A stretch of DNA of 64,000 nt from Sphingomonas sp. A2-49 (GCF_025548555.1 NZ_JAJLPA010000013.1:1-64000); one strand, 5' to 3'; shown: positions 39,839 to 48,087, numbered from the stretch's first letter. Notes: generated from the letters alone by a model not told the origin. A program made the numbers and translations.

Positions 39839-39875
39839 TGCGAATCACTCTCAAAGAACTTGCGAGCGCCTCGCA
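39839..39875. promoter_or_regulatory. Tandem Fur-like operator upstream of bfd-bfr
   Basis: Two 15-bp boxes are seen: TGCGAATCACTCTCA (39839-39853) and the perfect dyad TGCGAGCGCCTCGCA (39861-39875). Their centres are 22 bp apart, two helical turns. The second overlaps a -35-like TTGCGA (39860-39865), which is 17 bp before a -10-like TATTCG (39883-39888). This suits an iron-responsive repressor, but the match to a Fur box is by eye only. Confidence 0.55.
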
Positions 39876-39912
39876 TTAGCCTTATTCGACCTGGCGAAGC
39901 GAAGGAGCATCC

Positions 39913-40083
39913 ATGGTCGTCTGCGTGTGCAATGCCATCCGGGAATCGCAGGTCCGCGCCGCCGCGCGCAGCGGTTGCATGACCGCCTGCCAGGCGTACA
40001 AATCGCTCGGATGCCAGCCGAAATGCGGCCAGTGCACCGGTTTCGCACGCGCCATCATCGACACCGAACGCGCCGCCGCCTGA
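39913..40083 (+). CDS. bfd: Bacterioferritin-associated ferredoxin
   Basis: A 56-residue [2Fe-2S] protein. MVVCVCNAIRESQV and SLGCQPKCGQCTGFARAII supply the four cluster ligands in the C-x-C...C-x2-C pattern of Bfd. It delivers electrons to bacterioferritin so that stored iron can be released. A GGCGAAGCGAAGGAG ribosome site precedes ATG 39913. It lies 108 bp before bfr on the same strand, as is common. Confidence 0.93.
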   Translation: MVVCVCNAIRESQVRAAARSGCMTACQAYKSLGCQPKCGQCTGFARAIIDTERAAA

Positions 40084-40191
40084 TCCATCGGGAGGTCGCC
40101 CCTCGCGGATGGCCCGTCGCGCGCGGCTTGCCGTCGCCCGCGTTCGCCGCCTAGACCGATCCCGTCACGACGATCCGAAAGGCATGGAGCT

Positions 40192-40713
40192 ATGGCAATG
40201 AAGGGCGACCCGCGGGTCATCGAGTTCCTCAACGAGGCGCTTCGCAACGAACTCACCGCGATCAACCAATATTGGCTCCACTACCGGATGCTCGACCATT
40301 GGGGCGTCTACAAGCTCGCCCAATACGAGCGGATGGAATCGATCGACGAGATGAAGCACGCCGACTGGCTGTCGGAGCGCATCCTGTTCCTCGACGGCCT
40401 GCCGAACTTTCAGTTGCTCGGCCGCCTGCGTATCGGCGAGACGGTGGAGGAGGTGCTCCGCTCCGACCTCGCGATGGAACTGGAAGCCGTCACCCAGCTG
40501 AAGGGCGCGATCGCCTATTGCGAGGAAGTGCGCGACTATATCAGCCGCGACCTGTTCGCCCGCATCCTCGCCAGCGAGGAAGAGCATGTCGATACGCTCG
40601 AACGCCAGTTCGAGATGATCGAGCGGATGGGCATCCACAATTACATCCAGCTGAATTCGATCAGCGAGCATGATTCGCCCAAGTCGGGCGCTGCCCCCTA
40701 TCTGAAAAGCTGA
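40192..40713 (+). CDS. bfr: Bacterioferritin
   Basis: A 173-residue haem-containing ferritin. Di-iron ligands are predicted at Glu20, Glu53, His56, Glu96, Glu129 and His132, and the haem-binding methionine at Met54 (in SIDEMKHAD). It stores iron as a mineral in a 24-mer. Start choice: ATG 40192 (MAMKGDP) follows GGAGCT; ATG 40198 is an alternative. bfd precedes it and would supply the reductant. Confidence 0.97.
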   Translation: MAMKGDPRVIEFLNEALRNELTAINQYWLHYRMLDHWGVYKLAQYERMESIDEMKHADWLSERILFLDGLPNFQLLGRLRIGETVEEVLRSDLAMELEAVTQLKGAIAYCEEVRDYISRDLFARILASEEEHVDTLERQFEMIERMGIHNYIQLNSISEHDSPKSGAAPYLKS

Positions 40714-40754
40714 TCCGCTTGCGCAGGGGGCCGCGGCGGCTAGGCTGCCACCCG

Positions 40755-42197
40755 ATGCGCTGTCGCCCCCTGTCTTTCGCCGGCCTGCTCGCCTGCGCCG
40801 CGCCGGCCGTGGCCGACGCGCCTCCTGCCTTGCAGGATCGCGTCGCGACGATCCTGCGCGCGGCGGGGCCGGGCACGCGGTTCGGGCTCGTCCTGCTCGA
40901 CGACGCCGGGCGCGAGATCGTCGCGATCGCGCCGGACGACCGTTTCGTGCCCGCGTCGAACACCAAGATCTTTACGACCGCCGCCGCGTTCGACGCGCTG
41001 GGCGACGTGACGCGGCCCGACGTCGCGGCAGGCGCCAGCGTGCGGATGGACGGCCGCGACGTCATCCTGACCGGCAACGGCGACGCGCGGTTGTCCAGCG
41101 ATCCCGGATGTGCCGCGGACTGCCTGTCGACACTCGCCGATGCGATCGCCACCCATGCCACGCGCGTGCATGACGTCGTCGGCGACGACACCGTGTTTCC
41201 CGACGAGCGCTGGAGCCCCGGCATGAGCTGGAACAACATCGCGACCCGGTCGGGCACGGGCGTATCGGCCCTGACGCTCGACGACAACGAACTGCGACTC
41301 GTCGTGACGCCCGCCCCGGACCGGCATGGCGCGGCCTCGATCGCCGCACCGGACTATTATGCGATCGACGGGCACGTCGTCACCGGCGGTCGCACCGCGA
41401 TCCGGATCGACCGCCTGCCGGGAAGCCGCCGGTTGCGGATAACGGGAACGATCGCGCCGGGTGCTCCCGCGGAGGTATTGCGGGTCGGGATCGACGATCC
41501 GGCGGACTATGCCGCGTGGCGGTTGCGGCAGATGCTGGTCGCGCGCGGCGTCCGGGTCACGGGCGCGATCCGGGTGCGCCATCGCGCCGCCGGCGCCAAC
41601 GACGATCCCGCGATCCGCGGCAATGCCCCCGTCGCTCACGCCCCTGCCCCGCCGCCGCCGCTCGCCCGCGCGGTGCCGCGGCCGCTGGTCGAGGACCTGA
41701 AGCTGACCAGCACCGTCAGCCAGAATCTTCACGCCGAGCTGCTGCTGCGCCGGATCGGGCGCGTGACCGGCAGCGGGTCGATCGCGGACGGTCAGGTGCG
41801 GGTCGCGGCGCTGCTGGCGCGCGCCGGCGTCGAACGCTGGCGCTACGACCTTGTCGACGGTTCGGGCATGTCGAGCTACAACCGGGTATCGCCGCGGGCG
41901 ACCGTGCGCTTCCTGCGCTGGACGCAGGCACAGCCGTGGGGGGCGGCGTGGCGGGCGACGTTGCCGGTCGGCGGGATCGACGGCACCCTGCGGCGCCGGT
42001 TCGCGGCCACGCCCCTCGCCGGGCGCCTCAATGCGAAGACCGGTACGCTGAACGGCGCCAGCGCATTGTCGGGATTCATGACCGCACGGAGCGGCCGGAC
42101 GCTGACCTTCGCGAGCTATGCCAACGACATGCCGGCGGACGTTTCGGTCACCGACGCGATCGATGCGGCGCTGCTGCTGGTCGCCGCGTCGCAATAG
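40755..42197 (+). CDS. dacB: D-alanyl-D-alanine carboxypeptidase/endopeptidase (PBP4 family)
   Basis: A 480-residue S13 (PBP4-type) peptidase with a signal peptide (LSFAGLLACAAPAVADA). Active-site motifs are complete: SNTK (SxxK, in FVPASNTKIF), SYN (SxN, in GSGMSSYN) and KTG (NAKTGTLNGA). It trims or hydrolyses peptidoglycan cross-links in the periplasm. ATG 40755 is preferred over a frame extending upstream. The stop faces the convergent glycine-zipper gene with a short hairpin between them. Confidence 0.92.
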   Translation: MRCRPLSFAGLLACAAPAVADAPPALQDRVATILRAAGPGTRFGLVLLDDAGREIVAIAPDDRFVPASNTKIFTTAAAFDALGDVTRPDVAAGASVRMDGRDVILTGNGDARLSSDPGCAADCLSTLADAIATHATRVHDVVGDDTVFPDERWSPGMSWNNIATRSGTGVSALTLDDNELRLVVTPAPDRHGAASIAAPDYYAIDGHVVTGGRTAIRIDRLPGSRRLRITGTIAPGAPAEVLRVGIDDPADYAAWRLRQMLVARGVRVTGAIRVRHRAAGANDDPAIRGNAPVAHAPAPPPPLARAVPRPLVEDLKLTSTVSQNLHAELLLRRIGRVTGSGSIADGQVRVAALLARAGVERWRYDLVDGSGMSSYNRVSPRATVRFLRWTQAQPWGAAWRATLPVGGIDGTLRRRFAATPLAGRLNAKTGTLNGASALSGFMTARSGRTLTFASYANDMPADVSVTDAIDAALLLVAASQ

Positions 42198-42202
42198 GGC
42201 GA

Positions 42203-42229
42203 CGGCCGGCCCCGGACGGGAACCGGCCG
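42203..42229. terminator. Hairpin between convergent dacB and glycine-zipper genes
   Basis: Stem CGGCCGG/CCGGCCG (7 bp) around a 13-nt loop, in the 42-bp gap between two converging genes. No T-tract on either strand, so a bidirectional terminator is possible but weak. Confidence 0.45.
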
Positions 42230-42239
42230 ACACGCCGCA

Positions 42240-42614
42240 TCAGCGGCAGCGGACCTTGCCGCGATCGATCGACCGCCCGAGCACCGCGCCGCCACCGGCA
42301 CCGAGCAACGTGCCGAGCGTCCCGCCACCGACGAGGTTGCCGAGCACACCGCCACCCAGCGCGCCGACGACCAGACCGGTCGTCCCGTCGTTGCGGCGGC
42401 AATAGGCGCGACCGTCGCGGCCCTTGTAGATGCGATCGTCGCGGCCGAGGCTGCGTTCGCGATACCGGCCGTTGCGATAATGCTCCGAAGGCTCCCAATT
42501 GCCCCGGTTGTCGTCCTGCCAGCGATAATCGTTCCGCTGCGCCGCGGCGGCGGTGATCGTGACGGGCGACATCATGGTCATCGCGGCGGCGACGGCGAGC
42601 AATCCGGTCTTCAT
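42240..42614 (-). CDS. Exported glycine-zipper (2TM) protein
   Basis: A 124-residue protein with a signal peptide (AAAMTMMSPVTITAAAAQ). A charged, Arg/Tyr/Asn-rich middle (about residues 27-70) precedes a C-terminal glycine zipper (GLVVGALGGGVLGNLVGGG then LLGAGGGAVLG). This is a 2TM glycine-zipper type found in envelope proteins; exact role unknown. A strong ribosome site GAGGAGG lies 6 nt upstream of ATG 42614. Confidence 0.85.
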   Translation of the reverse strand: MKTGLLAVAAAMTMMSPVTITAAAAQRNDYRWQDDNRGNWEPSEHYRNGRYRERSLGRDDRIYKGRDGRAYCRRNDGTTGLVVGALGGGVLGNLVGGGTLGTLLGAGGGAVLGRSIDRGKVRCR

Positions 42615-42679
42615 CGTGAACCTCCTCAAGGCGAAGCAGGATAACCGCATGCCGCGACTGTTGGTTGCACGCGCGCCAC

Positions 42680-43342
42680 CTATTTGCGCGCCGGCGGGGC
42701 GGCAGGCTTGGTCTTGACCAGCCACGGCTTGACCAGCCCGGTCGGCCGGGGCGTCCCGTTCAGCCGCCGCGCCGCGATCAGCCGGATCGGGCGCAGCAGC
42801 AACTGCCCGCCCATCCCGCCGCCGGTGGGCAGCGCCAGGATCCGCTTGATGACCGGCATGCCCGACACGACGTGCCCGAACGCGGCATAACCGGGATAGC
42901 CGCCCCTGGCGTCCATGCTCGGCATCGGACCGACGGTGATGAAGAAATTGCCGCCCGCCGACCCGGCTTCCGCCCGCCGCGCCATCGAGATGGTGCCGTC
43001 GACGTGACGGATGCCGGTCATCGCCGTGGTTTCGAGCGGGAACGGCGGCAGGATGCGACGCGCGTCGGTGCGGATGCCGCCCTGGATAAAGCCGTAGGTC
43101 GGCGCGCTGCGGTTGCGAGCAGACCGGTAGAAACTCATGCCGTCGAAGCGGCGGTCGTCGACATAGCCCATGAAATTGGCGACCGTTTTCGGCGCACGCC
43201 GCGCCTCCAGCGCGAGCACGATCGGTCCGTACGGGGTGTCTAGCCGGACCCGCACGATCGGCGGATCGGCCGGCGCGGCGACGGCCGCCGGCCCGGATGC
43301 GAGGGCCAAGGCAGCGAAAGAGGCGATGTGGGACAAGCGCAT
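42680..43342 (-). CDS. Secreted cyclophilin-type peptidyl-prolyl isomerase
   Basis: A 220-residue protein with a signal peptide (ASFAALALASGPAAVAA). The cyclophilin fold is recognisable: LDTPYGPIVLALEARRAPKTVANFMGYV, FDGMSFYR, GFIQGGI, GTISMARR, GGNFFITVG, and YAAFGHVVSGMPVIKRI. It probably assists protein folding in the periplasm. The C-terminal ~25 residues are Lys/Pro-rich and extend beyond the fold. Confidence 0.9.
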   Translation of the reverse strand: MRLSHIASFAALALASGPAAVAAPADPPIVRVRLDTPYGPIVLALEARRAPKTVANFMGYVDDRRFDGMSFYRSARNRSAPTYGFIQGGIRTDARRILPPFPLETTAMTGIRHVDGTISMARRAEAGSAGGNFFITVGPMPSMDARGGYPGYAAFGHVVSGMPVIKRILALPTGGGMGGQLLLRPIRLIAARRLNGTPRPTGLVKPWLVKTKPAAPPARK

Positions 43343-43464
43343 GTCGACCGTCGCTATGGCGGACAGGCGTCAGGCGCAACCGCCATCCATATCGATGGTA
43401 GCGCTACGATTGTGTTAATCGAATGTTGGATTGCGCTTTTTGCAATTGCACGATGTCGTGCTGC

Positions 43465-43539
43465 GATGCACAAAGACCGTGCCTTTCAGGCATCCTCTCC
43501 TAAAAACTTTCCGGCCGGTCTTTGACCGGCCTTTTTTTT
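43465..43539 (+). ncRNA. Putative small RNA ending in an intrinsic terminator
   Basis: The 5' end is approximate. A first hairpin GTGCC-TTTCA-GGCAT (43479-43493) is followed by an unpaired CCTCTCC stretch (43494-43500), then the terminator. Unpaired CCUC-type segments next to a terminator are typical of alphaproteobacterial trans-acting sRNAs, including the suhB and AbcR types. A TTGCAA (43440-43445) can be proposed as a -35. A 19-codon frame starting ATG 43467 and ending inside the hairpin is also present, so a tiny peptide cannot be excluded. Confidence 0.5.
43513..43539 (+). terminator. Intrinsic terminator (plus strand)
   Basis: Stem GGCCGGTC/GACCGGCC (43513-43520 and 43524-43531) with a TTT loop, followed directly by eight T residues. 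This is the strongest Rho-independent terminator in the window. On the minus strand the T-rich run is poorer, so it mainly stops plus-strand transcription. Confidence 0.9.
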
Positions 43540-43700
43540 GGCCGCGATCCGGCGTAGGGGCGACCTGCCTACAACGCGCCGTCAACGAGATATACGGAGC
43601 GGAGCCCGCCGGTGAAACCGGCACCGGCGCGTTCGGGCGCGGGGGATCGAGTCGTTCGGCGTATCCGGATTCTCCCCCGCGGTTCCCGCTGTCTGGGCGC

Positions 43701-45170
43701 TTAGCCGGACCTTCCCTCATAGATCTCGACGAAGCGCTGCATGTGCGTGCGATACGGTGCGGCGACGCCGATGCCGTCGCGATTGATCGGGCGGCGGACC
43801 TGCAAGGCACTCGCCGTCGCGACGCGGCGCTGCGTCAGGTGCGGGACGAACGGCGCATCCTCATGGGGCAGGCCGCAATGCGCCAGCAGCCGGGCGGTCC
43901 ACGCGGCGGGGTCGCTGACCAGCGCGTCGAACGGCACGACCAGCAACCGCTCGCCCAGTACCCCCTGCCAATAGGCCATCAGCCGGTCCTCGAGCAGGAA
44001 ATGCCGCGCGATGTCGGCAAAGTCGAAACTCCACGCGACGCCGTGGATGAAGAACGTCCGGAAGCACGACCAGGCCGAATCGAGCGGGTCGCGGCGCATC
44101 CACACCAGCGGCGCATCGGGCAGCGCCGCGGCGATGATGCCCATGAACCGGCTGGCGTCGATCGTCTTGTCGACGATCCGCCCCTCCGTCCCGAACCGTT
44201 CGTCGAGCAGGTGCAGGTACAGCGCGCCGAGCGCCTCGGTCGTGCCACCCTGCGCGACGTGGCGGGCCAGCGCCGTGCCCGATATGCCGCCCGCGGCGAC
44301 TGCGGCGTGCTGGATCAGGTTCAGCTCGCCCCCGTCGAGCACCGCGCTGTGGCTGGTCAGGATCTGCTCGACCAGCGTCGTGCCCGATCGCGGCAGGCCG
44401 GTGACGAAGATCGGCCGGCCGGTGTCCGGACGGGGAACCTGTCGCACGCGGTCGAGCAGGCCGTCGCCATAGCCGGTCATCGCCTCCGCCGCATTGGCCG
44501 CATCGGCGGCGTGGCTATAGGGCATCTGCGCCTTGAGCAGCGCCGCGCCGCGCGCGAAGGCGGCGTACGCCGCGGCGGTATCGCCCCGGTCGGCGTGCAG
44601 CTTGCCCAATGCATAGCAATACCGGGCGAGATCGGCCGGCCCCTGGCGCTCCGCCACCTCCGCCTCGGCCAGCATCTGGTCGCCGATGCCCGCGCCGGCG
44701 AGCGTCCCGGCGGTCGCCAGCGACAGCCATGCCGGCCCCCAGCCCGGCCGATGTCGCAGCGCCTCGAGCAGATGCGTGCGCGCCTCGTCTACCCGCCCCA
44801 GCGTCATCGCGGTATTGCCGAGCACATAGGCATGACCGCACCGGTCTGGCACGTCGGCGGGCAGCCGGGAGAGCAGGTCGTGCGCCTCCTGCAACCGGTG
44901 CGCCTGCGTGAGCAGCACGACCTTCGAATAGCGCGCTGCCGGCTTATCCGCCGCGGCGGCGATGAAGGCGTCGATCGCGCGCAGCGCGAGCGTCCATTCG
45001 CCGCTCACCTGCAGCAACTGCGCGATGCCGTGCCATTGCGGCCCGAGCGGCGCGTTGCCGTCGAGCAGCCCCGCGACCAGCCGATTCGCCTCCGCCCGGT
45101 CGCGACGGCCGAGCGCAGCCTTCAATTGCGCCAGCATCGCGGCCAGCGCGGCATTCCTCGTATCGACCAT
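43701..45170 (-). CDS. TPR-repeat sulfotransferase-like protein
   Basis: A 489-residue protein in two parts. Residues about 1-230 are Ala-rich TPR-like helical repeats (DEARTHLLEALRHRPGWGPAWL and similar). From about 250 there is a sulfotransferase domain with the PAPS-binding loop FVTGLPRSGTTLVEQILTSH and a second phosphate-site region VWMRRDPLDSAWSCF. Such fusions are common in alphaproteobacteria; the acceptor is unknown and may be a surface carbohydrate or protein. Start at ATG 45170 is chosen because it opens the repeat region; the frame reaches further upstream. Confidence 0.88.
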   Translation of the reverse strand: MVDTRNAALAAMLAQLKAALGRRDRAEANRLVAGLLDGNAPLGPQWHGIAQLLQVSGEWTLALRAIDAFIAAAADKPAARYSKVVLLTQAHRLQEAHDLLSRLPADVPDRCGHAYVLGNTAMTLGRVDEARTHLLEALRHRPGWGPAWLSLATAGTLAGAGIGDQMLAEAEVAERQGPADLARYCYALGKLHADRGDTAAAYAAFARGAALLKAQMPYSHAADAANAAEAMTGYGDGLLDRVRQVPRPDTGRPIFVTGLPRSGTTLVEQILTSHSAVLDGGELNLIQHAAVAAGGISGTALARHVAQGGTTEALGALYLHLLDERFGTEGRIVDKTIDASRFMGIIAAALPDAPLVWMRRDPLDSAWSCFRTFFIHGVAWSFDFADIARHFLLEDRLMAYWQGVLGERLLVVPFDALVSDPAAWTARLLAHCGLPHEDAPFVPHLTQRRVATASALQVRRPINRDGIGVAAPYRTHMQRFVEIYEGRSG

Positions 45171-45286
45171 CGTCGCTCCCTCGTCCGCCTCTGTCGCATA
45201 CCGACGGTCGTTGTCACGCCAGCGATCCCTGCAAGTCCCACAATGGCACGATCGCTGCCGATTGCGCCGCGTTAACGTCATTAATG

Positions 45287-45341
45287 TTGACAAACCCGCT
45301 GCACGGCAACAACAAATGGTTAACGAGTTGTTAACGGTTAA
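45287..45341 (+). promoter_or_regulatory. CtrA-like box and promoter upstream of the metalloprotease
   Basis: A consensus-like -35, TTGACA (45287-45292), has no good -10 at the standard spacing. Downstream lies TTAA-N7-TTAAC (45320-45335), which matches the CtrA half-site spacing, followed by another TTAA (45338-45341). The region between the TPR gene and the metalloprotease is AT-rich relative to the rest. Confidence 0.45.
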
Positions 45342-45383
45342 GCACGGCCGGACGCCCTCGTTTACGGGAAAAGGGGTTTACAG

Positions 45384-46616
45384 ATGCGGTTCAGGACCAT
45401 TCTCTGCTGCGGCGCAGCATTGCTCACGACGCTTGCCGCGCCCGCCGGCGCCGTGACGATCAACCTCATCGATATGGGCGGCGTCACCGGCTCGAAGGCG
45501 CAACAGGGCTTCAACATCGCCGCTGCCTATTGGAGCTCGATCCTCACCAACACCGCGACGATCAACCTGCGGGTCGGATTCTCGGCGCTGCCGACGGGCG
45601 TCATCGGTTCGACGGGCAGCACGCGCGCCGACTATAGCGTCGCGGGTTGGGAAACGCGCGTCAACGCGACCAAGAGCTCGTCCGCGATCGATGCCAACAT
45701 CGTCCTGCCGACCCTGAGCAACGGCGGCGCGAGCTTCATCACCAACGGCGTCACCATGGGCTCCGACGGCTTCATCGACGACGACACGACCAAGCTCGCG
45801 TTCGACAATGCGTCGACCACCAGCAGCAAGACGCTGTACCTCAATTCGTCGGTCATCAAGGCGATCGGCGGCACCGCAGCGGGCGTCAACAGCAACTCGG
45901 TCGACGGCACCGTCCAGTTCAGCAGCACCTTCGGGTTCGACTTCGACCCGACCGACGGCATCTCGGCCAACACATTCGACTTCATCGGCGTCGCCATCCA
46001 CGAGATCGGCCATGCGCTCGGCTTCGTCTCGGGCGTGGACTTCCTCGACGTCTATGGCCTCGGCAACACCGCCAATCCGAACGCGGGTACGCTGAACTAC
46101 AGCCTGAACGACACGTCGATCTACAGCGCGCTGGACATGTTCCGCTACAGCTCGGACCCGACGAACGTCGTCCTCGGTGCGGGCGGCGTGCTCGACCTGT
46201 CGGCCGGCAAGGTCAGCGGCGACAAGTATTTCTCGATCGACGGCGGCAAGACCGCGCTGTTCGGGAACACCTTCTCGACCGGTCGCTACAACGGCGACGG
46301 CCAGCAGGCATCGCACTGGAAGGACACCGCGGGCTGCGCCATCGGCAACGGGATCATGGATCCGACCTTCTGCTTCGGCCAGACCGGCTATGTGACGGGC
46401 CTCGACCTCGCCGCCTATGACGCGATGGGCTACAACCTCAGCACCAATGCGCTGACCTACGGCACCGTGTCGACCGGAGCGATCTACCGCCAGTTCGCCG
46501 CCGCCACCGCGGTGCCGGAGCCGGCAGCCTGGTTCATGATGATCGGCGGCTTCGCGCTCGCCGGCGGCCTGATGCGTCGCCGGATCGGCAAGGTCACCTA
46601 CGCCAAGACCGCCTGA
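45384..46616 (+). CDS. Exported NF038122-type metalloprotease with PEP-CTERM-like tail
   Basis: A 410-residue exported protein. A signal peptide (CCGAALLTTLAAPAGA) is followed by a catalytic zinc site H206-E-x-x-H210 in IHEIGHALGFVSGVD, which is the extended HExxHxxGxxxGxD metzincin-like pattern. The C-terminus carries a sorting tail: AVPEPAAWFMMIGGFALAGG then basic residues (MRRRIGK). This PEPxxW form resembles the PEPxxWA-CTERM signal common in sphingomonads, except that Phe follows the Trp. It probably acts outside the inner membrane and may be processed by an exosortase. Substrate unknown. Confidence 0.88.
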   Translation: MRFRTILCCGAALLTTLAAPAGAVTINLIDMGGVTGSKAQQGFNIAAAYWSSILTNTATINLRVGFSALPTGVIGSTGSTRADYSVAGWETRVNATKSSSAIDANIVLPTLSNGGASFITNGVTMGSDGFIDDDTTKLAFDNASTTSSKTLYLNSSVIKAIGGTAAGVNSNSVDGTVQFSSTFGFDFDPTDGISANTFDFIGVAIHEIGHALGFVSGVDFLDVYGLGNTANPNAGTLNYSLNDTSIYSALDMFRYSSDPTNVVLGAGGVLDLSAGKVSGDKYFSIDGGKTALFGNTFSTGRYNGDGQQASHWKDTAGCAIGNGIMDPTFCFGQTGYVTGLDLAAYDAMGYNLSTNALTYGTVSTGAIYRQFAAATAVPEPAAWFMMIGGFALAGGLMRRRIGKVTYAKTA

Positions 46617-46628
46617 CGCATGCGCGCG

Positions 46629-46662
46629 CCACGCCGCCGGTCCTTCGGGATCGGCGGCGTGG
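46629..46662 (+). terminator. Hairpin after the metalloprotease gene
   Basis: Perfect 11-bp stem CCACGCCGCCG/CGGCGGCGTGG with a 12-nt loop, 12 bp after the stop. It is followed by GT-rich DNA rather than a strong T-tract. Confidence 0.65.
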
Positions 46663-46882
46663 TTCGAGCGGACGCCGGGGGCGATGCGCTGAGGATCGAT
46701 CCACGCGGTCTGGGCCACTCCGATAGCGTGCCCGGCGGAGGCTGAGGCTCGGTTGGAACGTCGCGGCGCTCCTCATGATCGGACCCTGGTCTTCGCCGGA
46801 GAGGCGCTTCGGTCCGTACGAGCCAGACCCCAAGTTGCCGAACCGGCCGCGCGTGTCCGCAAAGCCTTTTTTGCCGACCACC

Positions 46883-46959
46883 CGTCATTGCGAGCGCAGC
46901 GAAGCAATCCAGGGCGTCCTGATCCGGCCCTGGATTGCTTCGCTACGCTCGCAATGACG
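46883..46959. repeat. Long inverted repeat with CGTCATTGCGAGCG ends
   Basis: A 33-bp left arm (46883-46915) and its inverted copy (46927-46959), 32 of 33 bases matching, separated by 11 nt. The core CGTCATTGCGAGCG...GAAGCAATCCAG is a widespread alphaproteobacterial intergenic repeat. Confidence 0.85.
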
Positions 46960-47002
46960 AAGCGGGGCTCAAGCAGAAGATCGACCAGAAGAGGCGGGTA
47001 AA

Positions 47003-47025
47003 GCTTCGCTACGCCCGCAATGACG
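47003..47025. repeat. Half copy of the inverted-repeat unit
   Basis: GCTTCGCTACGCCCGCAATG plus ACG matches the right arm of the 46883-46959 repeat with one base difference. It is about 45 bp beyond that element. Confidence 0.75.
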
Positions 47026-47116
47026 GGGTGGGCCAGAAGGCTTTACCCATCAGCGGGCATTGATCCCCCCAATGCTACCGGTCGCCGGCGGTTTCGTCGC
47101 CGTAACGGCGCGCGCC

Positions 47117-47464
47117 CTACCTCGCCAGGTCGCGCAGCCGCGCTTCCGACCGGCCCGCGCGTGCAACACAGGCGTTCATCGCGGTCGCCGCGGCGGCAGC
47201 CTTCATCTTGCGCTTCTGGCCGGCGATCGCCGCCTTCACGTCCGCCGGCGGACGCGCGTCGAGCCGCCCCATGAAATAGGCGCCGACCGATGCCCCGATC
47301 TGGCGTCCGCGCGGATTGTCCGCACCCGACGCCATGGCGTTGCTGAGCAACACGCAGCGCACCTCGTCGTTGATCGTCTGTGCCTGCGCGGTGCCGGCAA
47401 AAGCCAGCGTCATCGCGGCCGTCAGCGCCCATGCGCCGAGCCGCGTCGTGTTCGTGCCGTTCAT
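47117..47464 (-). CDS. Small exported protein of unknown function
   Basis: A 115-residue protein with a signal peptide (LGAWALTAAMTLAFAGTAQAQ). The mature part contains INDEVRCVLLSNAMA, a GRQIGASVGAYFMGRLDA segment and a C-terminal CVARAG; two Cys residues could form a disulfide. I do not recognise a family. ATG 47464 is preferred over the upstream ATG 47503 because it gives a clean signal peptide. It follows the HPt gene on the same strand by about 107 bp. Confidence 0.7.
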   Translation of the reverse strand: MNGTNTTRLGAWALTAAMTLAFAGTAQAQTINDEVRCVLLSNAMASGADNPRGRQIGASVGAYFMGRLDARPPADVKAAIAGQKRKMKAAAAATAMNACVARAGRSEARLRDLAR

Positions 47465-47571
47465 GTCGTCGTATCTCCCCCGGAAACGCTCGCCACCCAT
47501 CATCGTGGGCCTTGCGCCGGGCGATCAGTCTAGGCGCGTCCGGCGTCGATGCAATCGCCCGCGCCCGCCCG

Positions 47572-47994
47572 TCAGAGCGCCGAGGACTTGCGCCCGAAGC
47601 CGCCCCCCGCCGGGCGCCGCGCGACGAGCGGGTTCGCCTCGCGCTCCAGCAATGCCAGCGTCTCGAAGAACAGCGGGCGCAGCCGCACGACATGCTCCAG
47701 CGCCTCTTCGCAGGTATCCTGCCGCTCGACGCAATCGCGCGCGATCTCCTCGATCGTCTCGGCCAGCGCGCCGAGCGGGTCGGCGCCGAACTGCCGCGCC
47801 TCGCCCTTCAGCGTATGGGCGGGAATCACCATCGCCGCCGCGCTGCTGCCGCGCATCGCCTGTTCGATCGCCGCGACCGACTTAATGCCATCCTCGCGGA
47901 AATAGCCGAGGATGCGCACGAACCCGGCGCCGAGCTCGCTGCGCGCCTGCGCGAACGCTGCCCAATCCACCAACGTGCTGCCTTCGAACGACAC
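47572..47994 (-). CDS. HPt (histidine phosphotransfer) domain protein
   Basis: A 140-residue single-domain protein. The phospho-accepting His is His60 in IPAHTLKGEARQFGADPLG, the standard HPt motif. HPt proteins relay phosphate between hybrid kinases and response regulators; which partners it has here is unknown, although a hybrid kinase is encoded near 14.7 kb. Start is GTG 47994 (MSFEGST). Part of the minus-strand run behind der. Confidence 0.85.
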   Translation of the reverse strand: MSFEGSTLVDWAAFAQARSELGAGFVRILGYFREDGIKSVAAIEQAMRGSSAAAMVIPAHTLKGEARQFGADPLGALAETIEEIARDCVERQDTCEEALEHVVRLRPLFFETLALLEREANPLVARRPAGGGFGRKSSAL

Positions 47995-48087
47995 GGCCTT
48001 CTCCCTCGGCTGCGGGCGTCGGCCCGCTCAAGTTCCGCCACCGGTCCTAGAGCAAAGCGGTAAACACGACGTTGCCGAAGCGCAGCG

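Larger units (their letters stand above)
43343..43700. other. Intergenic region carrying a putative small RNA
   Basis: A 358-bp region, AT-richer than its surroundings. It holds the cyclophilin promoter (minus strand) and a plus-strand transcript candidate ending in an intrinsic terminator. The stretch 43541-43700 before the sulfotransferase stop shows no gene. Confidence 0.6.
46617..47116. other. 500-bp gene-free region with inverted repeats
   Basis: Between the metalloprotease and the small exported protein gene. Apart from the metalloprotease terminator it holds the long inverted repeat (46883-46959) and a half copy (47003-47025). I see no coding frame with family resemblance. Confidence 0.7.

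Noticed and set aside
43328..43525. 65-codon frame across the putative small RNA
   Set aside because: No ribosome site or recognisable sequence; the RNA structure and terminator explain the region better.
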